Shown: piece by piece, positions 23,051 to 36,522 of the stretch | Position numbering within the stretch: the stretch's first letter is position 1 | How the letters are laid out: the number at the start of each line of letters is the position of its first letter | Assembly (NCBI GenBank): GCA_018894105.1 | Contig: CM032131.1 | Span: 21,805,578 to 21,869,577 of the forward strand | DNA from: Jacaranda mimosifolia | Taxonomy: Eukaryota; Streptophyta; Magnoliopsida; Lamiales; Bignoniaceae | DNA length: 64,000 nt | Direction: 5' to 3' | Translations under genes and position numbers: made by a program | The notes under the pieces: generated by a model | Databases searched by the model: none | Told to the model about the DNA's origin: nothing | What the model saw: the letters and a program-made list of their open reading frames with translations, nothing else

Positions 23051-23930
23051 CACTGACAATATGTCAAATATATAAATTCTCAACGCTAACAACCAATAAA
23101 TTGAAAAATCAATGACGAATCTGCATAGTCTGAAATGGTAACATATTTACAAGTAGATTGGGGTACCTTATTTATTTCATCTCATTAAAATCTAAAAAGC
23201 CCCATTTTTGGTTTTGTTTTGATTTCCATTTCTAGTTGTTAATATTTCAAAAATTAACTATAATTTTAAAAATGATAAAATTGTATTTGAATATTTTGTT
23301 TGAAAATAATAATTAGGGTATATATAAGGTTAAAAAAAATTGTGATGTATTTTTCTTACTTAAAATTATGTATTTTCAAAATATATGCATTTCGAAATGA
23401 TAATGGGGGTATTTTATGTTAAATCAATTTTGAAATTTATTGATATGATAAAAAGATATAAGATTAATTTAAGAAAAATGAAAAATAAAAATAAGTAATA
23501 TTTCCAACAAGAATGTGCATAAATTCATAGTTTTCGATTTTTAATAGTATTGAAAATGAAAATTATCTTTAAAATGTAAATAAATAGGATTTAAGAGGCC
23601 TTTTGGTTATGTTTTCATTTCTACTTTACGTTTTTAGCATTTTTAAGATTTGAAAAGTTAGTTAGAGAAAATAAATCTGTATTTGGATATTTGGCTATGT
23701 TGTCTAAAAAATAATAATTGTGTAGAGTTTAATATGTTGTAGGTGGAGGGAGATATTAATAATGAAAATAGAAAAAGAAGATATATAAGTTATTAAACAA
23801 TTTATTTTGAATTAAAAATGAGTTAAATTTTTAATAAAATAGTGAAAAGTTATTGATAATTTATTTTTAAAATAATAAGAATAGATAAAAATGAATTTAA
23901 AAATGAAAGCAATAAGTGCCTAAGTGAATA
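23051..23930. other. AT-rich stretch with old MITE copies
   Basis: No gene. A relic of the dispersed MITE family occupies about 23604-23925, opening with CCTTTTGGTTATGTTTTC. Shared words TTAGTTAGAG and AAAAGTTAG link it to the copies at 17519 and 36117. Confidence 0.5.
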
Positions 23931-23938
23931 TTTGGTTT

Positions 23939-26827
23939 TGTAGCACCTCACCAGAATGAGGGACCTGACCTAAGGTACTACTCAATCTATCCAAATGCGA
24001 AACGACACGAGATAAAAAATGTAATTATTAAAGCTACAAAACCCACAACACATAATATTTATACATGATGAGGTAGTCTCAATCCTTACGCAGCCAATAT
24101 TAAATACTCAGTTTCAAAAGTCCTGCACAACTAAGAGTTTGATGCAAAATATGTCAAGTTTATAAGTACATAAACATCTAGTGTCAACTACAAAACTACA
24201 TACATCATTCCTTAAGCAAGCTTAGGCCTCATGCTCTTTGTCAGACCCTATCTGGGGAAGAATTAAGAAATAGCAAGAGGCATAGATCCTAAAGACTTAG
24301 TGAGGGGTATCGTATGGGGTCAGGGGAAACTGATGAAATTGATTCTAACAAAATCAGTATACAATGAGACAAAATAATGGAAAAGCCAAGATATTAGAAA
24401 GAGGTAAACAATGTATTAACAGAGCACGGATGCGAACGAACGATTCGTGTAACAATGAAGATGTATATGATAAAACATATCAAAACAGAAGCTATTTTCA
24501 AATCTTAGCAGAACTATTGGCAAAATCCAGCCTTATTGCTCCCAAAACAAAATATAATAGGAAACAAACATACCATAAAATCTTTCTTAACTCTCCATTT
24601 CTCAAGCACACAGCTTGGAACGATATAACTGACATATGGCATGGCCAACCGTATGCCAGATCCTACCACTCGCAGACAACTCCCTCCAACTATCTGCGAG
24701 TCACGATTGTGGGTGGGTACTAGCCAGCAAACCCGTCACCGGTCATCTTTCCAGACTTAGTCCGGGGCCCAACTTCCCATGGCGTCCCTATGGGTAAGAA
24801 AAGTCTCAAGGGTGTTCCTAAGGATAACATAACATAATACCAACAAGAGAAATACAATTCAAAACCTGAACACAGATATAATCAAACAACAAACAGTAAT
24901 GCAAGTTATGCATTATATCGGCCGACAAGGCCGTTCTAATGACACAAAGAATAATAAGCTCGAAAGCACAACAAGGTAAATGAGTCGGCACGACCGTTTT
25001 AAGATACATTCATGGAAGTCAACAATGAATATAGGGTTATCCGATAAGGTCGGGGGGTACGGGGGATAAGAACATATAATCACAATAGGATGTCCTGGAC
25101 ACCAGGACGATCGCAAACAAGCACACACGAACAAAACAAGCTAAGATGTACAATCAATGGTGGTAATTCCTTTCCCAGAGAGACATGGCTAAAACCTCAC
25201 CTTTAAACTCCACAACACTGCTATCCATGCTCTACGGTCCTAGAGACACTGGATCCTCGTCACTTATTCCAAATAAAATGCATATAAATATCAATACTCT
25301 TAAGTGGTACTCTTTTAACGATAATTAGATTACTAATACGTCTTAATATCATAAATTTCCCATTTTGAGGAGTGTTGTTCTTAATTAATTCTTCTATCCA
25401 GTTTGAATACAGCAATTTGTGCTAAAGTATTTTGATTCTTTTGACCGTTTAAGTTATTTTACTAGAATTAACATATTTCTGGCTTGTACAAACAATTATA
25501 AATTTCATTTTGAAGGTAATGTGCATCTATCTCTCTAAGACATTCTAGCATTGCTAAATTATTAATGAGGTATTCCATCTCAACATCAATAATACACGAT
25601 TTGATATTCCAATCCCGTGTTTAATAATCTAGTCTATTCATGCGAATTTCTCAAACTTTCTCTTAACAAATAGTCCTTACAACATTACACAAAGTTAGAA
25701 TTTTAATTATACCGCTTGACTTAATTAACAATAATTATGTGTCTAATTACCAATTTGAGCCCACTAGCACTGCACACAACTTATATATCCAAACATTTCG
25801 ACTCAAATTCATAACTCTTATCCCAATCATACTAAAATATATGGAATATATCTCAATAATTCATCCAAACTCAAATAGATAACAATTTATTGTTTCTATC
25901 GGGTTTTTACCAAATTGCTCAAATATGAAGCCTATTCACAATCCGAGACCACCACACCTGCTCTTGTGACTTCGACAGGAAGTTTCTGCCCTTGGTCCGC
26001 CAGAGCTACCACAGAGGTTATGCGCGACCACTGCCAAACCGTGCGCCTCGTCGAGCTCTACAAAAGCCCCAAGTCAATTTTTAAGTTCACCGTCAATTCA
26101 CATGTCAATTTTGCCCAAAACCTCCAGCTCTACCGTAGACTACTGCCACCCTATTCTTTCATTTACTTCACCGTCGATGACTGAAACCTGGAATTGAAGC
26201 TACCATCTTAATCCTTGAGCTAAACCCGTCAAAACCTTCCGCTCAAACTTGAGTTCCAGCCGCGGAGCTGACACAACCGTCACTGCCCGTCGTTGCGCGC
26301 TTTCAGCTTCAAATTTTGGTCGTTCCACCGGCCGATTTCGAGAGCTCTTGTTACAAGTGTGTTCCTTGAGTTGAGAGGAGGGTAATGGTATGGTTAGTTC
26401 TAAGGTTTGTCGATACCTGTGAGGGTTCGCTAGTGAGGGTGGTAGAGGGCTACATGTGGGAATTTAAAAGAAATGGGGGGTGGGTTTGCTATCTATAAAC
26501 TTAATTTTCAGAAATTACAGAAGGTCCACCAAAACTTCTTTTCGGTTTGCAATTGAACCCTATGGCTTGTTAGTGCCTTAGCTTGATCCCTTTGACTTAC
26601 TCTTTTTACAAATTGGCCCCATGGATTTCCTAAATCTTTGTAATTAAATCTTGTTTAATTAAATCTTTGGTCCCTTGAGTTCTAAATATTAAATATAAAC
26701 CCCTAAATTTTCCAAGACACCACATTTTGAAATTTTCTATCAATTATTACTATTTTATTTTCTTTTGGCAATTAAATTCTTGGTTTAAATCGAAATTTTC
26801 ATATTGAGAAATTTTAGGGGTGTTACA
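23939..26827. mobile_element. Solo LTR, Ty3/gypsy Tekay/Del-type, TSD GGTTT
   Basis: It begins TGTAGCACCTCACC and ends GGGTGTTACA, the near-palindromic LTR ends common in Tekay/Del chromoviruses. GGTTT at 23934-23938 is repeated at 26828-26832. At 2889 bp it matches the size and internal order of the 53275-56226 copy: a CTATCTGGGG block near 24250, a GGTACTAG...CACCGG block near 24730, and a CCGCC-rich 3' section from 25940. No internal genes remain, so unequal recombination between two LTRs probably removed them. Lineage assignment is by general LTR character, not by a protein domain. Confidence 0.85.
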
Positions 26828-26832
26828 GGTTT

Positions 26833-27020
26833 CATTTCCATTACCCATTTTCATTTTCACCAGAAAAGAAAAAATAAAAACTATCACTTTCTCTCTATTT
26901 TTGCTCAAAATATTTTTATTTTCATTTTTAAATTCTTTCTAAATGTACTGTATCATCGTATTATTATATCAATCAAATTCAAATTTGATTTGACATATAT
27001 TACCTTACATGAGTGGAATG
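26833..27020. mobile_element. MITE copy split by the solo LTR
   Basis: Joining 23931-23938 to 26833 restores TTTGGTTTCATTTCC, the terminus of the MITE family. The following sequence matches the inverse of the copy at 50902-51318, including CAAATTTGATTTGACAT at about 26980. The LTR therefore landed in a pre-existing MITE. Confidence 0.7.
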
Positions 27021-27583
27021 ATTCTTTATTTTTTATTTAATCAGAGATAACATTACAAATGGCGGATTTCTTTTATCCTTTCTATAAATCATATTATCAT
27101 ATTATCAAATCAAGTAAATTAAAGTACAAATTATACAATCAGATGCACATTATGTGTCCAAAGAAATCCATTCAAATTCGAACTCATACTTTCACATATA
27201 ATAGGGGAGAGTGATACTATTGTGCCACATCCCACTGGACATGAGTGGAATGATGGTCTTTACATATGGTAATTGCAAACCATTGAGTACATGTCATTTA
27301 TAGCATAACTTTTTTTCTAAAACAAGAAAAACAAAGAAAAAAGGAAAAAAAAAATTCTGTACACAAGGAGGCCTTGCCAATTCCAGTTAGGGAAAGTACC
27401 GCAACATTGGTTAATGACATGACTTGCCTTAAGGCTTGCATGCATGATTGTTCCTCACCCATGATTGTCTATTGTCATCCTCCACGCCACTCATAAATAA
27501 CATTAATCACCATTTACTATTGTCATTTATGAGGAAACTATAATTCGACTCAAATTTTCAATGAAAATTGAAAAATAAAAATT
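27021..27583. other. Spacer without recognised gene
   Basis: AT-rich; no open frame with family features. It ends in the target copy ATAAAAATT of the next element. Confidence 0.5.
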
Positions 27584-28574
27584 GTGTTAAATTTATTTTG
27601 CCTTCCTGTATTATGGGATATGTATCAAATTTCCCTATCTATTTTCAAAAGTTTCAAATACCCCCTGAAAGGAATCAAATACCCCCCTATAGTACCAAAA
27701 ATATTTAAATACCCCCCTCAAATTCATCTTTCGTTAGTAAATTAGCTGACGGTGTCAAAACTCTACAATGAATTACTGATTTAACCTCAAGAAATAACTA
27801 AATAGCATAAAAACCTAAAATAACTTTTTTTCTGTGTAGATAAATCCAACCTTGGCACCCATACTATCAAAACATTTAAATACCCCATTCAAACTTCTTT
27901 GCTGTTAGAAAAGTAACAGTTATTTGGCTAAAATTATCTTCTCTTTACACATGATCATTGAAAAATTTTATGTCTAAAACACTATTGTAATTTACTATAT
28001 AATGATCAAGTTTCTTACTTCAATTTTGTTACTTTCATTGTAGGATTTAAAGTATCATTTAACTCCTAACCCAACAAAAATATTAAATCATTTTATTTTT
28101 TTTCAAAAAGAACATTAAACAACTCTATTTTAATACAGAACATATGGGATTAACAAAATAAAGACTGCTTGTGAAAAAAAAAATACATGAGACCATTATA
28201 CGTATTTCTATTTTGTAACTGTTTGTCTAAAAATTTTCAAATCTACATTCGTTTTGGAATATAAAAAATGTATAATAATATGTAGAGTTTTATTATATTC
28301 TACTTATAATTTATCATTACTTTATAAAAAAATACCAAGTATCCTAGGTTTTTATACTTTTTAGTTATTTTCTTAGACTAAATCAGTAATTTATTGTAGA
28401 GTTTTGACACCGTCTGCTATTTTACTATCGACAGATGACTTTGAATGAGGTATTTGAAGATTTTTGGTAGTACAGGGAGTATTTGACACCCTTAACGAGG
28501 GTATATGAAGTTTTAGAAGTAGATGGTGTATTTAATATATACCCCATAGTATGGGGGTAAAATGAATTTAACCC
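27584..28574. mobile_element. Mutator-like non-autonomous element with about 240-bp inverted ends
   Basis: The left end GTGTTAAATTTATTTTGCC is matched by the inverted right end GGGTTAAATTCATTTTACC. The similarity continues for a few hundred bases, for example GACGGTGTCAAAACTCTAC at 27749 against the inverse near 28400. The flanks ATAAAAATT (27575-27583) and ATAAAATTT (28575-28583) agree at 8 of 9 positions. 991 bp, no coding region. Different in sequence from the 5056-7283 element. Confidence 0.82.
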
Positions 28575-28654
28575 ATAAAATTTTTATATGTTTTCATATT
28601 ATTGATCTCGAGGCTTTCAAGAATAGTAATGTCTAGATCAGTTCAATTACTTAG

Positions 28655-28981
28655 CCCCGTTTGAATTTATTTAAAAAATTATTTTCCCTTATTTTTATTA
28701 ATTGAAAATAAATTATCAATAACTCTTCTTTATTTTTATTAAGATTTCAATTTATTGTTTTATCGCACAACACATTCCCATAACATATATATTTCATCTC
28801 CATAATTTCAATATTACTACCTATTTTCATTTACAACCTACTCAATTATATACAATCATTACTTTTTAGACAATTAATTTCAATACAAACTAATTTTCAA
28901 CCCTTTTTTTTTTTAATTACCTCTCTAAATTTTAAAAATATTAAAAATAAAAAAACAAAAGTAAAAATAACCAAACGGCCT
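28655..28981. mobile_element. MITE copy of the CCGTTTG/CAAACGG type
   Basis: It starts CCCCGTTTGAATTTATTT and ends AAATAACCAAACGGCC. CTTAG flanks both sides (28650-28654 and 28982-28986), which may be the target duplication. Confidence 0.65.
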
Positions 28982-28986
28982 CTTAG

Positions 28987-31900
28987 CTTAGTTATATGTG
29001 TCTTTAAAAATGTGGTTACCTAAATTGAATATTTCGTCTTTATAAGTGTGGTCGCTTGAGCAGAGGTGAGAAAATACATAAGGATGAATTGGTTAGAATA
29101 TCATTTTTTATTCAATTTCTTTACTTTCTTCAATTTTCAAAATTAGTGAGTGGCGCAGCTGGAATACATTCATATGAAAAACAAAAACTTTGTTTAAAAT
29201 GTTTTATTGTGTATGGTAGGGATGTAAATAAGTTGGCTTGTCTTTTGAGTTTTTAAAAAAAAATTAGATACAAATTCAAATTTAAAGTCACGTTAAAAAA
29301 TTAAAATTGGAACTCGAGCTTAAGTCGTTGACAAGCGCGCATATCCGAGTTTCTTTACATAAAAATAGATAAATTACACTGCTTAAATGAATGAGAATTC
29401 TATTCTACTAATTATTTAAGATAATTATATAGTTATTGATTATAATTAAAAGAATTTATTGTTATATATTATCATAATAAATAAAAGTACAATCATGTTT
29501 ATTATATTACAAAATTATTAAAACAAAATATTTTGCTATATATAATCAGCAAGCTTTGAGATACTCATATTTTGATTTAAATTTGTAAAGAAGTTTAAAT
29601 TTGAGAAACCAAGAAAAATTGGGTTGGAGACTTGGAGTAAAACCAAGTTGAAATCCAGTTGACTCACCTTCATGTATGATGTATATTAGGCCGCATTTAA
29701 TATTTAATTTGTGTTAGTAAGATGTATTAACGCATTCTGTCGCAGGTAAGTTAATATTTAATTTCCTCAATTAAGATGATGGACTCGGAGTAAATTAACT
29801 TTTGACCCATAACAAGCCCACATTAATTGTGGACCAGCTAAGGTTGAATGAAATTTCATCCTTTCAAATGAGACTATAAATCAACTATCGTATATTAAAA
29901 CGCAAAAAGATAATGTATTGTCCCGTTATGATAAATTACTATGAAAACACAAAAATATTCAAACTTTATCATAGCGTGCTACACATATTATTGATACCTA
30001 AATTTCAAATGTTGTGTATATTAGCACAAAGACGTGTTGTACGTAACACGTTTAGGCACAATAACAATATTATATTATATATAATTGGTGCTTAGACCTA
30101 TTGTCATAACACATCTAGTCGCTATTGATAGCATTATAACATGTACAATATTGACATCAATATGTCAGTTTTTACCCACACTGGTGCTCAATCGCGCTGA
30201 CATATGCCTATGTGCCATTGAGGCACATCAGGATATTATATCGGTTATTAATGACAAAATTATCATTTGCTCATATTATACAATAGTTAATAACATATAT
30301 CAAATGAGCATTTGGTACAGAGTCAATATAGAAAGAAAATAACATAATTTATTGTCAAATATCAAACATCAAATGAGAGATGGAAATTAATATCATAAGA
30401 TATATTTATACTAATCTAACAAATCAAATAAAATGTTACATTATAAAATATTAGAACGATCTCTTCTAATTTGTGATGGTTTGAGATTAGACAAGATTAC
30501 TAATAAAGGATATCAAATATGGCAGCAGCGTATCTATAATTGATAGGCTGATGAAGATGGATATGTGCCTGAGAAAAGAACATGGCGCGCAATAAATCGA
30601 GGACCAAGACCCAACAGTGGCCTTAATTAACTGCAGATTTGACCACTCGGCAGTCGGCCCTCAACCCACTGGCCGGCATCATCATCATCTTAAGTACTTG
30701 CAGCTACACATTATCAACGCCAAACAAGCATGTCCCCACTCTCTAGCTGTTTCTTCTGTCTCAGTCCCCACCATCTTTAGCATACTTGTCAGGGATGGTA
30801 ATTTTCAACACCAACAAAATCTATGGTCTTCTCATTACTCCTGAACGTGTTATTTTTCAATTTTATATTTTTAATTCTTTCATCTATTTCAATATTTAAT
30901 TTTATTTTCTTTTTTATTAAATGTAATTTCCTTAGTTAGACTTGTAACATAATAAATTGTCAACTTTGATCACTATTTCGAGAATAACTTTTAATCAGTT
31001 CCAACTGACTATCGCATATGTACTGCATTTAGTGCAAGTAAAAGATACTTACTATATAGTTGGTAGAAAAAAGCAAATAGTACATGAAAAAAATGGCCTA
31101 TATCAGTACCAACTATATAATCATCAATTAACACCTTCTCCTTCTCATAAATTTCTTTTCCGGTAATGAATGACCCAACTTGTATTTCCCCCATATGGAC
31201 AGGAAAAAGCATACATGGGCTTTGCCAGCAAAGACCAATTATCTGCTACAAAAATGGAAATTTCTTAGCACTCTATCTGTAGCTGGTCTCACAATCATAA
31301 GTTTGTGCCCCATTTATTGTTTTCTTAGCTAGACCTCATGTTACCATAATTTTTTTGGTATTTTATTAATTAGAACTACTCCACTAAGTATTTAAGAGTA
31401 TTCCTCCACAGTAACATGCAATAATACAATGCATCACCAATAATATAATCAACTATTTATCGTGATCTTCCTTATTTTAAAAATAAATTATACATTAAAT
31501 ACACTTCCAACAATTTCAGCGCTTCTTACCCAAAAAAGGGTTACTATGCCTAACGTAGGCCACTCGGCGTAAGTTTTCACACTATGTCAAAGGTCAAAAG
31601 CTCCAACTTGAACAAACTTTTATTGTGCCTGTGTCTGCATAATTTCTTTTTTTTTTTTTTTTTAAAGTTACTATTAAGTTATTTTGAATCTTTAATTCCA
31701 TTTTGTGTTTTATTTTTTATTTCAATTTCCTCAATACAAATTAAGCATATCTAATTTTAAATTAATTATTTTCATAAAAAAAATATTTAATACACTTAAC
31801 CTGTATTCATAAAATAAAATAAAATATCCAAATTACCATTAAATAAACAGCATCTACTAGGAAGTTGGAAATTGGAACTCTCTTGACGTAATTAATTTAC

Positions 31901-32119
31901 GTATAATTTACTGAATTTTGTAGCATCTTACATACTAACTGTAAGGTAAAACATGCAGCAAAATTACAAGAGTTCATGTACACATTTCCCACCTCTAATT
32001 ACAAGAGTTTACCGAAGCATCAATATGCGAAGAGGCAGGCAGACACTTGAGAGCTAGACCTACCAAAACTCTCTCCAACCCGAAAAAACCAAGAGAGAGA
32101 TGGATAGAGTTCTAATTCT
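28987..32119. other. Long gene-less stretch downstream of the IDD gene
   Basis: No gene supported; short open frames show no signatures. The segment 29217-29361 begins TAGGGATGTAAATAAG like the hAT elements upstream and is probably a truncated member. A GC-richer patch at 30580-30780 has no recognisable coding frame. A T18 run lies at about 31647-31664. The last 150 bases carry the 3' UTR of the IDD gene. Confidence 0.5.
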
Positions 32120-34666
32120 CTATCGCATGGAGGGCTTCCGATCGGATGAATCATCCCATGTGTCTCCAGACGATCTTGCGCCAGAAAAAGCAGCAGTAGC
32201 CATGTTGAGTCCACCACCAATTGAGCTTAGGAAGGCTGAGAAACCCCCAGATGGGGCCTCACCAGCTCCCATTCCTAGTCCAAGAAAATCAAGAGTGGCC
32301 GGCTTGCTGCCAAACAGCGTAGAAGAGCTCATCATCAATTCATTCAAACCTGCAGATCCACTAGAAGGGAGCCCAAGTCCAAGACCGGGTGCCAGAGAGT
32401 GGTTTTCAAGCTTCACGCCAGTGTTCCAATGTGTCGTCGGGGTGGATGTGGAGGTCGAGGCCATGGTCGAGGTATTATCTTGTCGATCGGATGGAGATGG
32501 CACAGCCAACCCGAGGCTTTGAAGAAACGAGGAGTTGGATGACGTTGCACCCATCTGGGCCGCCTTCTGAAGCAATGCAGTGGCAGACAATGCCGGCTGT
32601 GGCCTTGACACATAGTGCTGTTGAGGATTTTGCGATGTGGCTGGGAATAAAGATGAAGCGCCATACAATGAGGAGGACAATGAGAGTGAGATGGGATCAA
32701 GGGTGGGCCGGTCCGATACAGCCATTGCGCAAAGCAGGCCGGGGTAGGACGCCGGTTGCTGTGATGATTGGGGAAGTTCAGAAGTAGATGAATTGAGTAT
32801 ACTAGCAAACACTCCACCAGTGCTTGGGATATTGCCGCTAGAGGTGGAGGAGCTGCTGGTGGTTAACGTGGCTGTGGCTGCCACTGCAGTGCTGGCAGTG
32901 ACGGTGGTGGTGATTGAAGTTGTTAAAGCTGCTGCTGGTCCTGCTGGTGGTGGTGGTGGTGGTAAGTGAGCATTCTGACTTTCCGGCAGCTCAGCTGCTA
33001 CCCAAAAAAGAAAAAGAGAACAACGAAAGGAGAAAATATCATCACACGATCAAGAAAAGGAGGAAAAGAGTGCTTTTCGAAAAGAAAAGCCTTTTAAATC
33101 CTGAATCCCATTACGCAACAACTTGAACTTAAAAGAAAACTTTCGAGTAAAAGCCCATGCAATCATGCATACACTACTTTCTCTCATGATATACATCTCC
33201 TTTTAAATTTCACTTCGATCTTTGAGCTACATATTTTTTATAGTAAAGAAATTTACTTCCCCTCCCCGGGCGGCCCCCACCCCGCCAAAAAAAAAAAGGC
33301 CTCCTCTAAATCTCTAACACATTTAAGCAAAATATCCATGTACAGACACACACACACACACAAAAAAAAAAAAAAAAGGAAGGGCAAAACTACAAATTTA
33401 CACAAGTAGCTATCACATGAATAAAACCCATTTTTCCAGAGGAAAACAAGAAGACAAGAAAAACCATTTCAACAACATAATGCAGCCTAATGACAGATCA
33501 TGTCCTCACTTATCTGGCTAAAGAACAGTAGTAGCAATAGTATAAAGATTAGTTTAATTACCCGAACTTTGAATAGACAGAACCGGAGATAGCACACCAG
33601 TAGACGGAGTGAGCGGAGGCGGGGGTGGGCTGGAAGCCGCAGGTGGCGGAGGAGCGACAAACTCTACCTTCAGATTTTCTCTTCCTGGACTGGTAAGGGC
33701 CAGAGGCTGAGACCGCGCACTCTCCTGCGCCAAAGCATCGCAAAACGCCCTATGCGTAATAAAACTGTCCCTCCTATTAATTCAGCATAAACACAACGCC
33801 ATTCGATCAGGAAAAACAATCTCAGCTGCCAAACACACAAAAAATAAATGCACGCAAGAAAGTACACTTCTCTTTGCTGGTTTTAACAGAAAGGGAACGC
33901 ATTAAATTACCTTTTTTTTTTGTACTAGTTTTAACTTAAATGAAAAGGCGACCTTAATCTGCTATCATTGTAATCCAAGATCTTTTTACTAGTTTAAAAT
34001 AATGAAATTCACCTAGAAAACAAAGTGCCACAATCGCAACGATACTCCCGAGTGCCGCAAGTTTTCATGTGTGCTTTCCAGTCGGATTGAACCGCGTATT
34101 TCTTAGAGCACCGCTCGCATTTATATTTCTTTTCACCGTGTTTCCTGCAGAAATGCTTCTTGATTCCGGTGAGGTCGCCAAGAGCTCTAGAAGGATCATG
34201 GTGAATGCAAGTGGGTTCGGGGCATACATAGACACGCTTTCTCACTTCTTTGCTCGTTCTCTGCCGGAGTTTCCAAGGCAAGTTGTGGCCCCGCCTGTGG
34301 AGTTGCAAGTTCTGGTCCCGCTGGAACCCTTTGTTGCAGATCTCGCATACAAATCTGTTCGTAGCGAGCAATGTCTTGGGCGATAAGGCAATCACGTCTG
34401 CATCTGGATCTGTAAAAACACACGGAAAATTTAGAAAATATATAAAAATCACTTCTATTGAACTTTTTTCATCCGCGTTTTATAAAGAAAAAGTGAAAGC
34501 GAGCTCCTCTTTTACCAGGCATTCCGGGAAGATTCCGCTTTTTCTTGGTGAGCAAGATTGTTTCTGCTGGTTGATCATATTTTGTTTGATTATCAACGGC
34601 GAGGAGATTGGGCTCTCCAGAAGCGGGTGACACCGATGTTGGCGAGGAATTCTCAATTTCCACCAT
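32120..34666 (-). CDS. INDETERMINATE-domain (IDD/BIRD) C2H2 zinc-finger transcription factor, four exons
   Basis: A plant-specific nuclear DNA-binding protein; family members regulate development, gibberellin response and metabolism with GRAS partners. The exons, in transcript order, are 34516-34666, 34013-34409, 33562-33773 and 32120-32994, all with GT..AG junctions and compatible phases, giving 544 aa. A nuclear-localisation-type KKKRNLPG is at 41-48. The ID domain is complete: finger 1 C72/C75/H88/H92, finger 2 C113/C118/H136/H141, finger 3 C148/C151/H164/C168, finger 4 C175/C177/H190/C194. A proline-rich linker (224-236, and a six-proline run in exon 4) leads to the family's C-terminal LSATALLQKAAQMG and LDFLGLG blocks. 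The start is the second ATG of two in frame, chosen for its ACCATGG context. The subfamily number cannot be fixed by eye. Confidence 0.95.
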
Positions 34667-35049
34667 GGTTTTTTGCATGCTCGCTCTTTATTCAACTCAA
34701 ACTTCATGTAAGAAAAGAGCTTAAACTTTTCACACACCTTGAGCATGTACCATAACTTCAATTCAGCTGAAATTAAGTGGCAGATGACTATCAAAACTCA
34801 ATCTCACTTTCTAATTACAATCCTTTTGCAAGAAAGCAAAAAAGTTTGAGCCCCGAAGATAAAGGGGAAAATTACATCTCTCGGAAATTGTTTATCTTTC
34901 TCAAAAAGAACGATGATTTGCGAAGCAAAATCTAACAAAAATTAAATCCCTTGAAAATCTCAAACGAGAGTTTTCTCTCGAACACAGCGAAAAACACCAA
35001 CGCCGGCTGAACTCAGTAGCTCACCACCCCCGCGAGGCACCCAATGTTC

Positions 35050-35080
<31 letters not shown>

Positions 35081-36116
35081 TATATATATACAGAACGGCG
35101 CTTTCATTTCATTATTCCAATTTCTATCTACCACCACAAGAAACACTAATTTGTCTGTACTACTATTTCTGTTTGTTGGTATCTAGAGAGAGAAAAAAAA
35201 CAAAAAGAAAGATTTGAACGGAATTATGATAATGGTTCCATGTGTAGCGGTGGTAAAATAAGGCTCTTATCTGGTTAAACAAAGCTTGTTGCTTTCCTGA
35301 AGCGGCGGCAGATAACCATGGTTGGGATTTTTAACTGTGGTTAAGCCATGGAGCCTTCAGTTACGGTTGCTTCTTCTTCTTCTACTTCTTCTGCTTCGGC
35401 CTGAAGATACCACTAGTTTGAATCCGACCGTCCACGTGGAACGATCTGCATTCCTGGGACACTTGTCGGAGGAACTCACTGCGTCTCTTGCATTGTTTTG
35501 TCGTTTAGTGCACCTCTTGGGAGTTGGGAATTTGGACCTTCAATTTTTATTAAGACCGTAAAGACAATTATATCCTCCCTCGAATTCATTTAGTTAAAAA
35601 CTACAATACTTAAATATATTTTCGACAATATTATATGTGTATATATATATATATATGAGATGCTTGTGTGAATTAAATCAAACAATGTTTTTCCTAAACT
35701 AAAAATATGAGTTGGACTACTAACATATAAAGATTATGCGTGAAGCTCATTAATTAATTAATCAATTAACTTAATCAATTTCTTGGTATATCGTCAATCA
35801 AAAATTAGATTTATATCAATACTTTCGTCAATGGAGGTTTATTTTGTTGCATTTCTAATGATATCCTAAATGAACTAACGTATAAGAAATTTGAAAATAT
35901 TGCACTAAAACATTTTATAAATTTCTATTAAGCTCATGCACCAATATTATGCATTTTATCATAATGTGGGATAGAAAGATGTAATAAGGAAATAAAAATT
36001 AAGCATATTAGAACATCTCAATTATTGTAAGTATAAAATTAAATTTTAGAATTATGCATATGGAATTTGTATGGTAAATGGATTGTAATGGAGCGTGCAA
36101 CTCAATGATTTATAGC
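34667..36116. promoter_or_regulatory. 5' leader and promoter region of the IDD gene
   Basis: On the minus strand this is the upstream flank. A 45-base TA/CA dinucleotide tract at 35047-35091 could supply the TATA function. The leader below it holds several upstream ATGs, including one whose frame overlaps the main start, unless a leader intron removes them. A G-box core CACGTG sits at 35433-35438. Beyond 35570 the sequence is plain AT-rich spacer with an AT run at 35640-35656. Confidence 0.45.
35433..35438. promoter_or_regulatory. G-box core CACGTG
   Basis: Six-base palindrome in TCCACGTGGA, about 770 bases upstream of the IDD start codon. G-boxes bind bHLH and bZIP factors; use here is a guess from position. 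Confidence 0.3.
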
Positions 36117-36522
36117 CATTTGATTTTATTTTCAAAGTCCTTTTCAGTTTTCATACATTTTTAAAAGTTAAAAAGTTAGCTATGAAATGTGAAATAGAAA
36201 TTAAGATGCATTGATATGAAATATTGAAAAGTAATGATTAGATATGTTATATGATTGAAAAGTAGGTTAATTTCTATTTTTTATATTTCAAAAAAATATT
36301 TTTTTAAAATATATGTATATTTTATTAATTTAAAAATGATAATGTGTATTTTACGTCAAATCCAATTTGGATTTGATTAATGTAATAATATGATAATATG
36401 GTAGGTTTATAAAGAATTTTAAAAAGAAATGTGTACATTTTTTGAAACAAATTATAAGAAAGTGTTTATTTTTAAATTTTATTTAAAAAAAAAAAAATGA
36501 AATTGAGGCTTGGAAATCGGGA
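36117..36522. mobile_element. MITE copy related to 50902-51318
   Basis: It shares with the 50902 copy, in the same order, TTTTTAAAAGTTAAAAAGTT, GATTGAAAAGTAGGTTAA and ATATATGTATATTTTATTAA, and ends GGCTTGGAAATCGGG, a worn version of the family terminus. Confidence 0.7.

Noticed and set aside
24364..26184. Open frames of 89-119 codons
   Set aside because: They lie within the solo LTR and show no gag-pol features.
32100..32787. Plus-strand frames of 132-140 codons opposite the IDD gene
   Set aside because: They are antisense shadows of IDD exon 4, whose codon structure and family motifs are on the minus strand.
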